DNA of 64,000 bases. Source: Lenzites betulinus (lineage: Eukaryota; Basidiomycota; Agaricomycetes; Polyporales; Polyporaceae). The notes under the pieces were generated by a model. That model was not told the origin of the DNA, did not search any database, and saw nothing but the letters and a program-made list of their open reading frames with translations. Location of the stretch: NCBI GenBank assembly GCA_022264855.1, contig JABYQU010000004.1, forward strand, positions 62,001-126,000. Direction: 5' to 3'. Positions 34,953-46,559 of the stretch are shown one piece after another (the stretch's first letter is position 1; each line of letters begins with the position of its first letter). The position numbers were made by a program, and so were the translations under genes.

Positions 34953-35791
34953 ATGGCCGCCACCCGTACAGCAGCGAGGGGATTGCCCAAGGACCTTTTC
35001 GCAGGTTACGCTCAACCTTTCATCTGTCATACTTGCAGCTAACGATATATAATCAGAAACATCCTCCAAACTGCATGTCCAGCTGTTTGGTCTTCCTCGC
35101 ACCGCTCTGCCAATTGACTTGAGGAGACTATGTGGGAAGTCCAAAGTGGGAAACGTCGATCAAGGTGTGCCAATTACTTCGGTCGTATGTACCATATATT
35201 AACGCATTGCTCCGTACAGCGAATATCGAATACAGACGCTTCAGGCCAACTGGAAGCGGACTGCTTAGCTTCACGCGCGCAGATCATGCCAGAGCTGCTT
35301 ACAAGGCTCTCAATGGTGTTCATGCGTGGGGGAAGTCATTGGAGACACGGTTGGTAGCAGACGTACCTGAGCTCCCCAGGACGCGGGGAGTGAAGGGCAG
35401 GGTTGAAGCAGCGCGAAGAGGCGTAATATCTGGCGACGGACCTGGTGGCAGCATCACTGGCGGTGGACGCAATGTCGTCCTCTATGGCCTGCCCGGCAAG
35501 CTCGTGCCCGGAGCTCTGATCGACAGCCTGCAGGAGTTCAAGTTGGCTGGCGTAGAGCATGGAACAGAGGTTGTGGTCAAGCTTCCATCGTGAGTGCGAC
35601 TTTCCAACGTTTGTGCATACACTCATACTGCACATTCATGCAGTGAACGACTTGCGTCATCATCTCGCTTCCTCGTTCGCATGGCTTCGGTGTCCGAAGC
35701 GTATCGTCTAGTGCGCAAGCTGCACATGAGCCCCTGGCGACCGGACATTCACAGTAACAAATGCATTGCAAGGGCGTTTGTTGTCTGGTAG
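34953..35791 (+). CDS. RRM-type RNA-binding protein, possibly mitochondrial
   Basis: Four exons (34953-35004, 35057-35164, 35220-35589, 35644-35791) give 225 aa. After a basic, acid-poor N terminus (MAATRTAARGLPK) an RRM-like beta-alpha unit begins with HVQLFGLPRTALPIDLRRL, an RNP2-type strand, and continues with SGLLSFTRADHARAAYKALN, which resembles RNP1 plus helix 2. A second unit starts with NVVLYGLPGKLVPGALIDSL and ends with SRFLVRMASVSEAYRLVRKL. The paired, degenerate RRMs and the presequence-like start suggest a mitochondrial RNA-binding protein; this is inference. The start is uncertain, because the frame is open upstream and GTGAGTTTCAC overlaps the chosen ATG. Its 3' end converges with CBC2, 195 bp away. 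Confidence 0.65.
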
Positions 35792-35985
35792 TCTGCCACC
35801 TAGCTGTACGACTCTCCAATACCCTATTACCATCACTTATGGCCATAGAGCACATTAATGGATTGGGACTCGTGGCTAGACAGGGTGATGGGAAAGAGTT
35901 CATAATGATAGTCGCGAGAACTGTACAGAGCACGAAAGCAGAAGCCATTGTAGCGGAAAGGGAGTTCATGTGAAACCGAGAAGCT

Positions 35986-36881
35986 TCACATACGGTCTGC
36001 CCCGGGCTCTGAATCGTCCACCCGTGCGCGAGGTTCCTGGCATGAATGTCAGTAAGCACAGGGGGCATTCTGTTGGCCATACTCACTCCTCGTCCGCTTT
36101 CGCCTTCGTCTTCGGGGGATCTTGCACGCTTGAGCGTAGCCTCCTGGTTGTGTTCGGCCTTCCAATCTCCGCCACCGCCAGCAACAGCGCCGGGGACGTC
36201 CTGTGCGTCGTTGTACCGTTCTTCAACCTCTCTCCTGCGCTCCGCCTCCATGCGCTGTGCTTGCGCACCCCATCCTCCTCTACCTGGGTCATAGTCTTGC
36301 CTGTGCTCGTCCCTGACCTAATAGAGCACTTCGATAAGCGGTGGTCGATAGAAATATGGTTCAACGTACCTGGCCGCCACTTTTACCCCTGCCGAACTGC
36401 CTACCGTCCCTGTAGCCCAAGTCGATGTCACAGCGAATGATACGCTCGTCCAGCTTAGTGCCGCTGATGTAACGCAGGCAAGCTAATGCCTCCGAGTGAG
36501 TGTAGTATTCAACAAAACAGAACCCACACGGCGTCCTATGGGAAGAATGTTAGTTCGCAGTTTCCGGAGCGATACTTCATAATACACACCTAGTGTTGCG
36601 GTCAAGACCCATGATGATACGTTTGATTCCACCACCATCCTCAGGGGTAGTGCATTTTGAGAACAGCTCATATATTTGCTCTTCCGTTGTGTAGAAACTC
36701 AGATTTCCAACCTAGACATGAACAGTGAGCGCGGAAGCAGGCAAAACCTCGAAATATTGCGCACGTAGAGTGTAGTCGACCTCCCAAGCAGTTCATTCTG
36801 AGTATGACGATCAACTCGCGCCTGAGAGTCCTTGTAGTTCGATGGCTGGTCGAGGGGTGTGATGATATGCGCCATGACCAC
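35986..36881 (-). CDS. CBC2: Nuclear cap-binding protein subunit 2 (CBP20)
   Basis: A multi-exon gene with the start at 36881 (MVMAHI) or the second ATG at 36875. The N terminus [20 protein letters not shown] leads into the single [35 protein letters not shown], then [20 protein letters not shown] and [19 protein letters not shown]. The post-RRM sequence [20 protein letters not shown] also follows CBP20 and completes cap stacking. The C-terminal tail is charged, and a final short exon supplies [16 protein letters not shown] with the stop at 35986. CBP20 binds the m7G cap together with CBP80. It diverges from RPT3 over 207 bp. Confidence 0.92.
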
Positions 36882-37088
36882 AGGCTATGTCGAAAAGTGC
36901 ATGCAATTCGGAGAGCTGGGTGAACGTCTGGAGCAGAACGCTAAGCGGAATAGACGCCCACTGTGCGAGTCTATTGGGCTCACGTGCAGCACTCGACGCG
37001 TCGTCCTCAGTGGCCGCGTCAGCTCTACGCTCTGCACGACTCCCTCTCGCCATCTCCCGCCCCCCTTGAACACCAACAACTCGCCAAT
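36882..37088. promoter_or_regulatory. Divergent promoter, CBC2 / RPT3
   Basis: A 207-bp shared upstream region. I did not see the yeast proteasome box GGTGGCAAA. Confidence 0.55.
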
Positions 37089-38733
37089 ATGGATGAAATT
37101 GGCGTAGAAATTCAGAAGCAGGTTCGAGCGAGCCGAAAACTCTTTGTGGAGCGGTGCTAAAGAAGTGCAATTAGGAACCTACCTTCGAGGCGGTGGTCGA
37201 GGACAAGGCCTCGCTCCTACTAGAGCTCGAGCAGGAAGAGGATCTCTACCTGAAGTACAAGAAGCTCGCGCGGCATCTAGAGATGCTCGATATCCAAGAA
37301 AGCTACATCAAGGACGAGCAAGCGAACCTCAAACGCGAACTCATCCGCGCGCAAGAGGAAGTGAAGCGCATCCAGTCCGTGCCGCTGGTCATTGGCCAGT
37401 TCCTCGAGCCCATCGACCAACACACCGCAATCGTCGGCTCAACAACGGGCTCAAACTATGTCGTCCGCATCCTCTCTACCCTTGACCGCGAACTCCTCAA
37501 GCCCTCCTCTTCTGTTGCCCTCCACCGACACTCAAATGCGCTCGTCGACATTCTTCCCCCAGAAGCGGACTCGTCTATTGCGATGCTCGGCAAGGAGGAG
37601 AGGCCGGACGTGTCATACCAAGATATTGGTGGCATGGACGCGCAGAAGCAGGAAATTCGGGAGGCGGTTGAGCTACCGCTCACCCACTTCGACTTGTACA
37701 AGAAGATTGGTATCGACCCCCCTCGTGGCGTTTTGCTCTACGGGCCTCCAGGTACGTGTGTACACCTATTTGTCCCTTCCAGACTCTTACCGCGCGTTCG
37801 TATAGGTACTGGTAAGACCATGCTTGTCAAGGCGGTGGCGCACCACACAACCGCATCCTTCATCCGCGTCGTCGGTAGCGAGTTCGTCCAGAAGTACCTT
37901 GGAGAAGGTCCCCGTATGGTCCGCGACGTTTTCAGGCTCGCCCGAGAGAACGCCCCCGCTATCATTTTCATTGACGAAATCGACGCCATTGCGACAAAGC
38001 GTTTCGACGCACAAACCGGTGCCGACCGTGAGGTGCAGCGTATTCTTCTGGAACTGCTGAACCAGATGGACGGCTTCGACCAGGGGAGCAATGTGAAGGT
38101 AAATCGAGCATACCGTCTTTCTTTTCGATGACAACGAATTGCTCACATCCGCCTGTTCCAGGTCATCATGGCTACGAATCGGGCGGATACCTTGGACCCT
38201 GCGCTGCTGCGTCCGGGTCGTCTTGACCGGAAAATCGAGTTCCCCTTGCCCAACAGGCGTGAAAAGCGTCTAATCTTCCAGGCCGTCACCAACAAGATGA
38301 ACCTCAGCCCAGATGTAGACCTGGAGGATTGTGAGTACCTCTATGACGCGCCGCAGAATAACTCTCTTATTGGCGCCCAGACGTTTCGCGTCCTGAGCGA
38401 CTATCATCCGCGGAAATCACCTCTATCGTGCAAGGCGCAGGCCTGCAAGGCAGGTTGCACATATCTATGCGTATTTGTTCCTGACTGACCCTGCGTACTT
38501 TAGCGGTGCGTAAGAATCGGTATGTTGTGCTCCCCGCGGACTTCGAGGAGGCGTGGAAAGTAGGTGTTTGGGCGTGTTTGGCCCATCAACGCGTTCGAAT
38601 TATAAAAACTCACCTCTTCCCTTCGACCAGCAAAACGTCAAACGCGCAGACGAGACGTTGGACTTCTGTACGATCTCCCCCATCCTTCGTCTACGCCCTG
38701 TTCTGACTTCTGCTGTTTCCTACAGACCGGTGA
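37089..38733 (+). CDS. RPT3: 26S proteasome AAA-ATPase subunit Rpt3 (6B)
   Basis: Eight exons, with exon ends near 37121, 37751, 38098, 38330, 38449, 38559 and 38667, give 413 aa. An N-terminal coiled coil ([19 protein letters not shown]) precedes the OB domain ([20 protein letters not shown]) and the AAA module: [20 protein letters not shown], Walker A GPPGTGKT (split by an intron), Walker [11 protein letters not shown], the [23 protein letters not shown], and [19 protein letters not shown]. The C-terminal end is DFYR rather than the DFYK/EFYK seen in many orthologues. The fifth intron (38450-38503) uses a GC donor (CAAG|GCAGGT); the GT alternative gives a stop. It unfolds substrates in the 19S base. 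Confidence 0.95.
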
Positions 38734-39880
38734 TGGGTGTCGTTTGGTGTCTTGGTGAGTCGTCTGCGACGTGTCGTTCCTGCTTCATTCTAACGGCCCT
38801 CCTTCAGGTCACGCATGTACTCTACTGGACAATATATTCCCTGCATCTCGAGCCGGACTAGCGTGCGTTTCTGTTGTCGGACCCCGCTCTATCACTTTAG
38901 TGCTCTGCCGTTATCACCGCCCGGCGGAGCACTCATTCAGGGAGCAAGATTGATATGTTTATTTTCCCGTGCTTTTTTTGCCTCTCCCTTCGCCGGCCTT
39001 GTGGCCTGGCAGATTGCGTTCACGCGTTTTCGTGGAGGGGGTGGTTCACACACGGGAGACATCCCTATACGTACATTCCCTGATCGATATCTCAACACAT
39101 GTTTATACGAGGTGCGTTCCGTGGCCACTTCTCTTGCGTGTCCAGTGTACTCATTTGATCCTCTCAGATTTCGTCCGCAATATATCTTCCATTCCGTTTT
39201 TCGAACTTGTGAACCTATGCTCCTCAACACTCTGGGTGGCGTTTCTATCTCACACGACCATCCTCATTTTATGGGAGCGAGAAGAATCTCGCGACCCGCC
39301 ACTCTAGCGATTGCCTTCAGACCAGTGAAGGTCGTCGACTGGTGTCGGCGGTGACATCATCATATTCTGTTTCGAAATACGCATGTTGCCCTACCTACGC
39401 TACACAATATATTCGCATGACTTCCAACGTGACCAGTGATGTCGTTCATCAATGTTCGCTATACACTTGTGTGAGAAGCAAGCTTCCAGCTGACCACTTG
39501 AGCTCATCATCCGGTGCTTACGGGGTGGGGATGCGGGGGCATATATATAACGACAGAGCAACGGTGGGTTTCACCACGCAGTATACCACAGCTCCGGGTA
39601 CCTCTGGACGGCGCCCCTCCCAAGCGTCCGTCCTCTATCAACGAGCAAGAGCAGCACCTGCCGTTTCCTTGGCGGCGCCCCCCACCGTTGGAGGCTGCCG
39701 AATAAAATAAACGGCGACACCTACATATGCCATTCCGCACAGTGCACGCGCATGTATACACGTACAGGCTTTCTATCCAATGCCATACACGACTTACATT
39801 CTTCTCGTCTGCGCTGTTTTGTTCTCCCCCTGCGCGTCCCCTGCAGAGCCTGGGGTACTGGCGAGCCCGTCCGCCACACG
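38734..39880. other. Spacer, no supported gene
   Basis: About 1.15 kb between convergent RPT3 and PRO3. Frames present are short and unbiased. The sequence is T-rich in 38960-39180. Confidence 0.4.
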
Positions 39881-41155
39881 CTACTTTTTCGCAGGCTGCC
39901 CGAGCTCGCTCGCGCGCTCCGTCGCGACCTGGATCGCACGCGCGATCGTCGAGCGCACCCGGCCGTCCTCCATCGCGAGCAGCCCGGCGATCGTGCAACC
40001 GCCAGGGGCTGGCGGGCCGCGAGCGAGGGCGAGGGGGACAAAGGAGGGGGACAGACGGTCAGGCACAGGTCCACGGCGATCACGGTGTGGGAGCACGTAC
40101 TCGTCACGGCGTCCTTGAGCTGGGCGGGATGGGTGCCTCGCAGGGTCATGCGCGCCGCGCCTTGGAGTGCTGCGAGCCGGGGAATCAGCAACGCCGACCA
40201 CGCCAGGAGGGCACACGAGGCGGGACGCAGACGCACTCTGCGCGGCGAGCTCGAGGGCCTCGGCGCGGGGGAGGCCCATCATGACGCCGCCGTCGGCCAT
40301 GGCCTCGAGGAAGATGCAGGCGAAGGCGGGGCCGGAGCCGGAGAGCGCGGTGCACGCGTCGAAGTGCTTCTCCTCGAGGAAGCGGCAGCGGCCGATGGAG
40401 GAGAAGATGTTGAGGATGATCGACCGCTCGAGCTCGAGCGCGTCCGAGGGCGGGAGCGTGCTCACGACGGTCATGCCCTCGCGGATCTGCGCGCGCACGG
40501 TCAGCCTGGGCGCGGAGCGCGGGGAAGGGGGAGGAGGAGAGGAAGGGGAGGGAGACGCACTTTGCAGGGCGTGTTCGGCATCGCGCGCACGACTCGGGTG
40601 GTGGGCCCGACCATGGCTTGGAGCTGCGGGATGGTCACGCCGGCGAGGATGCTGAGGAGGAGCTTGCCCTCGAGGGCCTCCTTCATCCCGGGCTCGCTGA
40701 GGATCGTGGTGGCCAGCTGGGGCTTGCAGCTAGAGCCCGCGATGTGTGGGCGGTAGTGGGGCGGATGCGGCAGCAGGGCTCACCATAGCAGGACCACATT
40801 CGACTCCCTCGCGGCATCTACATTGTGCGCACAGGAGATCTCGACGCTGCGCCCGCGCGTGCAGGCTTCGAGGAAGACCGTGGCGAGTTTCTTCGCGGAC
40901 TCCTCGCGACTAACGCAGGCGATGAAGCGGGAGGGAAGAGACTCGTCCTCGATGGACTGGGGCGTGACGGTGCCCGAGGTGTGGGACTCCCACTTTGGGT
41001 GGTCCGCGGAAGACGATCTGGCATCCAGGCTAGCGAGGACGCCGGAGAGGACGGCGACGCCCATGGTGCCGCATCCTAGAGAGATGAATGAGGGGGGGTG
41101 CGGTGCGGAAGGGAGGGGAGAAAGGGAGACCTAAAACGCAGAGAGTGTAGCCCAT
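39881..41155 (-). CDS. PRO3: Pyrroline-5-carboxylate reductase
   Basis: A multi-exon gene starting at 41155. Exon 1 encodes MGYTLCVL and joins across an intron to GCGTMGVAVLSGVLASLD, so the dinucleotide-binding loop G-x-G-x-M-G is split by the first intron. Other blocks are NVVLLWCKPQL, LLSILAGVTIPQLQ, RVVRAMPNTPCK, then CTALSGSGPAFACIFLEAMADG (the P5CR signature), GLPRAEALELAAQ, THPAQLKDAVT and PGGCTIAGLLAMEDG. The enzyme makes proline from P5C using NAD(P)H. The region 40010-40090 holds an intron that separates KDAVT from TPGG. The gene diverges from ALG13 over 178 bp. Confidence 0.92.
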
Positions 41156-41333
41156 GGCGGCGTCAGGTGAGCGATGGGGGGCTGCGCGGTGGGACCTGGG
41201 TGATGTATGATCGCCGGGAGGAGGAGGCGAGGGCGGTGGACGAGCGTATAATAATATGAGCGGAGGAGGCGTCTGCAGCGAGAGCGACACCCTGCGAGGC
41301 GACACACCGTCTTCCGCTGCTGCGACTCAAGCC
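41156..41333. promoter_or_regulatory. Divergent promoter, PRO3 / ALG13
   Basis: Only 178 bp between start codons. TATAATAA occurs near 41247, on the ALG13 side. Confidence 0.5.
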
Positions 41334-42053
41334 ATGTCCGAGTCACGCCCCGTCTCCCGCGCCGCCCCCTCGCCCCGCATGCACGTCTTCCTCACCGTCG
41401 GCTCCACCCGCTTCGACGCCCTCGTCCACGCCGCCCTCGCCCCGCCCGTCCTCGACGTCCTCCGCGCACTCGGCTACCGCTCCCTCGACGTCCAGTGCGG
41501 CAACTCCGACTTCGACACCGCGCCATTTACCCAGCACGCACCCGACCACTGGCAGCGCACAGACGGCGCCCTCGACATCAACGTATGGCGCTTCAAGCCT
41601 TCTCTCAAAGACGACTACGAGCGCGCTGACTTGATCATCAGCCACGCAGGTATTTAACGCTCTCTTTCCCCGCACTCCTCGCATCCCCCGACCCGCTCCC
41701 CAGGTTCCGGCACGATCATAGACGTCCTCCGCCTCGGCAAGCCCCTCATCGTCGTCCCAAATCCCACCCTGCTCGACAACCACCAGGAGGAGCTCTCCGA
41801 CGCGCTCGCGCACCTCGGCCACCTGCGCTCCTCGACGGTCGCGTGAGTCTGATCCGCCCGCTTCCCTATTCACACTCTTAACTGCTGGATGACGCAATAC
41901 AGCGGCCTGCCACAGGCCATAGAGAAGCTAGACTCTGCACAGCTCGTCCCCTTCCCGCAGTTCGACGGCAGCAGGTTCCGCGAGCTGCTCGACGAGGAGA
42001 TGGGCTACGCCGATCACGATCACCCAAGTGGCAAGAACGGCGCGGGACGCTGA
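41334..42053 (+). CDS. ALG13: UDP-GlcNAc transferase subunit ALG13
   Basis: Three exons (41334-41649, 41704-41842, 41903-42053) give 201 aa. The protein has the C-terminal half fold of GT28-type glycosyltransferases: [55 protein letters not shown] and [20 protein letters not shown], which includes the GSGT and NHQ-E sugar-nucleotide contacts. With membrane partner ALG14 it adds the second GlcNAc to dolichol-PP-GlcNAc on the cytosolic face of the ER. The length is the normal short form. An in-frame ATG at 41256 would add 26 Ser/Gly-rich residues and is less likely. Confidence 0.93.
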
Positions 42054-42279
42054 CCTTGTCTCTCTCTCCTCTCCTCCCCCACATCCTCGTACGCTTGCGG
42101 TCCTGTGCTCTCTGTATCACTGTTGGCTTCGCATGCACCACTATCACTGTCGGATACCCCACAATTGTAGCATTCAGTATCAAAATCGGACAGGCGCCGT
42201 TCGCATCTGATCGCAGCGTTCTCAAAAGTTCAAAACTTGAAGGAGACTAGTGCGCACTCCGCTCCGGTGAACACTGAAA

Positions 42280-43439
42280 ATGCCTACCGTGAAGGCGACC
42301 ACTGTGGCGGCGCATGACCCGCAGAACTATGAGGACCAGCACGTACACGCCGTGTACGATGAGATCGCCCCGCATTTCTCTTCTACACGCTACAAGGTGG
42401 GTCGCTTCCCCGAGTACGACCTCACGCCTCCATATATCTCTATAAGCTAGCCCTGGCCAATCATCGCGACCTTCCTTGCCTCACTCCCCACCGGCTGGGT
42501 AGGCGTCGACCTCGGCACAGGCAACGGCAAGTACCTCCCCCTGCCCGCCGAGCGCCCCGGGAGTGTGTGGACGGTAGGGCTCGACCGAAGCAGAAACCTC
42601 CTCGAGATCGCGAAGCACGCGGGTGGAAGTGAGCGCGAGGTTGTTTGGGGGGACGTGCTCGACGGACCATGGCGGACAGGCGCGTTCGTATGTGTTTTCC
42701 TGCGGCCCTTCTGTCCAGTGTGCGATGTCCATTGACCGGGAGCACCCCTGCTCTTTCACTCGGACGTCCGCAGGACTACGCCATCTCAATAGCGACGATA
42801 CACCATCTCGCCACATCGGAACGGCGCAAGGTTGCAGTCAGGGTACGCCGAGCCCACCCCTTCGGGGTCGGTCTGATGCAATCGTCCGAGCTTACACGCG
42901 CGGTTCGCTTGCAGCGGCTCATTGAAAGCATCGCACCAGCCCATGGGCGCGCGCTGATATATGTCTGGGCGATCGAGCAGGACGAGCTCTCGAAACGCAG
43001 CATCCCAGCTACCTCCGTCCCGGGCTCGGGGGACGATGCTGGCGGTGTGCCCGAGATGGAGAGCAAGCACGTGTTTGCAGGGAAGGGACAGGACGTCTTC
43101 GTCCCGTGGGTGATGTCGAAACCTGCTGAACCTAAGCCGAAGGGCCGTCGAAAAGGCAAGAGCAAGCTGGAAGTACCTCCGGAGGATAAGGGGATACCGA
43201 GGAAAGAGGAGGCCTCTCAGGAAGCACCGAAGATCTTTGAGCGGTATTACCATATGTTCGCTGAAGGGGAGCTGAGGGAGCTGGTGACTGAGGCGGCGAC
43301 AGAGATGGGGTTGCAGGTTGGTGCTTGCAGCCTTGGAGAGCAGGAGATGGCGGGTGGATTGGTACATGGCGTAGAGATCGTCCAGGATGGCTGGGAGAGG
43401 TCTAACTTCTATGTAGAGCTGCGTAGATGGAAAAAATGA
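42280..43439 (+). CDS. TRM9: tRNA wobble-uridine carboxymethyl methyltransferase TRM9
   Basis: A four-exon gene. The N terminus has DPQNYEDQHVHAVYDEIAPH and FSSTRYKPWP, the family opening. SAM motif I follows as VGVDLGTGNGKYL, then SVWTVGLDRSRNLLEIA and WGDVLDGPW, DYAISIATIHHLAT and ALIYVWAIEQDEL. A Lys/Pro/Glu-rich insert (about PKPKGRRKGKSKLEVP) precedes the C-terminal block KIFERYYHMFAEGELREL and ERSNFYVELRRWKK. With TRM112, Trm9 methylates cm5U34 to mcm5U in tRNA-Arg and tRNA-Glu anticodons, tuning decoding. It follows ALG13 on the same strand and converges with NAC-alpha. Confidence 0.93.
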
Positions 43440-43607
43440 GTTGTGCAACGAGACATGGGCGTTGAACGGAGTGATCTCGCTTTCAGCGTCGAAGAAGAGC
43501 GAACACGCATCAGACAATTGGTGAGAGTTCATCGGCACACCCAGGGGTATGTTTTGGACGCGAAGGCAAAGCAAAGAGTAGTATACAGCGAAACCCGATG
43601 CAACAGA

Positions 43608-44412
<805 letters not shown>

Positions 44413-45150
44413 CTGTCGCGGGCCTCGCTGTCAGCGTCTCGTTCCGCTGCTACATCCAGGCGTCCGCGCAGCCATCCATCCCATTCGCGAGGCCTGACGG
44501 ACGGGACGACGGGATGGATGCGTTATTTGGCCTGGATGACGCGCTCACCTTAAGTTTTGGCGGGGGTAGGGGGTGGTGAGGGTGCTCGCTGTGGACGACG
44601 GTGACGAAGAGGCAAACGCGCGTAACCCTAACCTAGGGCGACATTGACCGATTCAGACGTCTATATGGGCGCTTCACTCACTTCGCCTCACTCCCGTCAC
44701 TCCGAGTTAGTAGTACTGGCAGCGAGCCATGGTGACTTTCGTCTTAAGCTTAATCCTCCACGAAGACACTCGAGCTCATTGCAAGTTCATGGCCACCCTA
44801 TGGTACTCGTTGTTGTCAACGCGCTGATTAGCTGTTCATAACCCGTGACTCCGCGTCTGGAGACCTACAGTACTAGTACTTGCGCTTTTGGCCCAGCTCA
44901 GGTAGCCTCTGTTTTGTTTGGCCTCTAGTGTGCTCGCCCTAGTCACGCTCAGCTGGAAGCTTCTCTTGACACTTTGGTGGATGATATGTCCCCAAGTGAA
45001 CCTACTGGCAGGCGACTCCAATGGCTTCTTATATGTGATGTCTGAACGACGTCATCCGGGGCTGCTCTGCTGCATATAACCATAGGTCCAGAGGGAAACG
45101 CATCCTTCGCGTACACTTACTCCTCTACAGACATTTCCCACTATCTCACT
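44413..45150. promoter_or_regulatory. Divergent promoter region, EGD2 / OBAP gene, with telomere-like box
   Basis: TAACCCTAACC lies at about 44622-44632, some 210 bp upstream of EGD2. It resembles the AACCCTAA telobox bound by Tbf1-type factors at translation genes in some fungi. No gene seen. Confidence 0.45.
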
Positions 45151-46064
45151 ATGCAGCCAGAAACTAAACAAGCCGCATATCACTCTACTGCCTACCATGC
45201 GGCAGGCACGGCTATGATGAGCTTCGAGCCCATCAATGCAATTCACCAGCACCTATGCGCATTTCACGTTTACTCGTGCGTTCGCGAGCATCCCGCGAGT
45301 TCCTTCTGGACATAACTTAACATGTATACAGTCAGGACCGCTCGCGACATGTGGAAGCACATCATTACTGCCAACACCTCTCACCCGACCTTCATCAATG
45401 CATCATATACGACTCCGACAAGGCCGACGCCAGGTTGATTGGCATCGAATATATCGTGACGGAAAAGGTAGGTCTGCTACGCCCGTGAGGTATGATTGGG
45501 CATCCCGACCAAACACCACTAGGTGTTCACGTCTCTTCCCCAAGAAGAGAAGAAGTATTGGCATTCTCACAAGTACGAGGTAAGCCAGCGCGCACGACTC
45601 GCACACTCACCGGGGAGCCCACGCATCCCTCAGGTTGAGAGTGGTTTGCTCCAAATAGCGACGAAATCCTTGGTGCCCGGTGAGTACATCTTGCCTATGG
45701 CGTCGCGGCAGGCCGAATTCCTCTCATCCCGTCTACAGCCTTAGCGACGGACGTAGCGGAACAGCCAGCCATGTTGGAGCTGCAGAAGACCTATGGGAAG
45801 ACGATTCACACTTGGGCGATTGACACTTCGCCCGAGCTTCCTCTCGGCCCGCCGCAACTCATGATGGCTTACACGGCTGATGGCCAAGGCCCGCCCGAAG
45901 CGTTGATCAAGGCACGCGATGCACAGTGGGGTCAAGACACCACAGTCAAGAGGCAGACCCGGACGGGATACCTGCCGCCATATCAGAAGGCCGACGGTGC
46001 TGATGAATGGGAGAAGACCGGGCGCGGGGTGATTTTCACCGTGGAAGAAGTCGCTCTGCAATAG
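45151..46064 (+). CDS. Oil-body-associated protein family (DUF1264)
   Basis: Five exons (45151-45275, 45332-45467, 45523-45579, 45634-45679, 45739-46064) give 229 aa. Conserved blocks of the OBAP/DUF1264 family are [73 protein letters not shown] and [13 protein letters not shown] with [18 protein letters not shown]. The His-rich spacing is typical. In plants OBAP1 associates with oil bodies and affects their stability; fungal members are widespread and uncharacterised, so a lipid-droplet role is inference. There is no signal peptide or membrane helix. Its upstream region is shared with EGD2. Confidence 0.88.
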
Positions 46065-46559
46065 CTATGTGAACTTAAGCCTGCGGTGGAGGCCGTAGGC
46101 GTCCTGCGTACACCACCATTGTACTAGGCTTCCTGCGCAGCAGCTTGCCACCATCAGTGTAAAGCTCCACATCCGTTCGTAGCATTGGATGGCTCGAGAG
46201 GTGTGCGAAGGCGCCGCACGCGATGCGTCAATCATTGACGGCGTTGCCGTTAGCTCACGCTCTCTAGTTACAGAATTTGGAAGTGTGATTCCCACTTAAG
46301 CTCATCCGGTGTCCGTGAAAGCCGTCTACCCCTTCCGTGCTCCCCTTCCATGCCCATGCATCATGTGTGTGCGCGATTCACGTGTGACATTTCCCCAGTT
46401 ATATAGGCGACGGATGCAAGCTACGTGAACTGCGGACGCTGACCCCCGTAGTACGTATACCCCTCTCGCCGTATCCCTCTGCCACGCGCAGTCCTCAGTA
46501 AGTGATAGCTCATCGTCATTGCACGAGCTTCCGTTGACGAATTGAACCCCTCTAGTCTT
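46065..46559. other. Spacer, no gene seen
   Basis: About 495 bp between tandem plus-strand genes. Contains a TATATAGG-like motif near 46400, about 160 bp before the hydrolase start. Confidence 0.4.

Noticed and set aside
35577..36251. Minus-strand read-through of CBC2 to 35577
   Set aside because: A GTGAGT donor and a downstream acceptor give a short last exon ending at 35986; the read-through part is Cys-rich noise antisense to the RRM gene.
39752..40756. 334-codon open frame antisense to PRO3
   Set aside because: Arg/Glu/Gly-rich composition typical of antisense GC-rich sequence.
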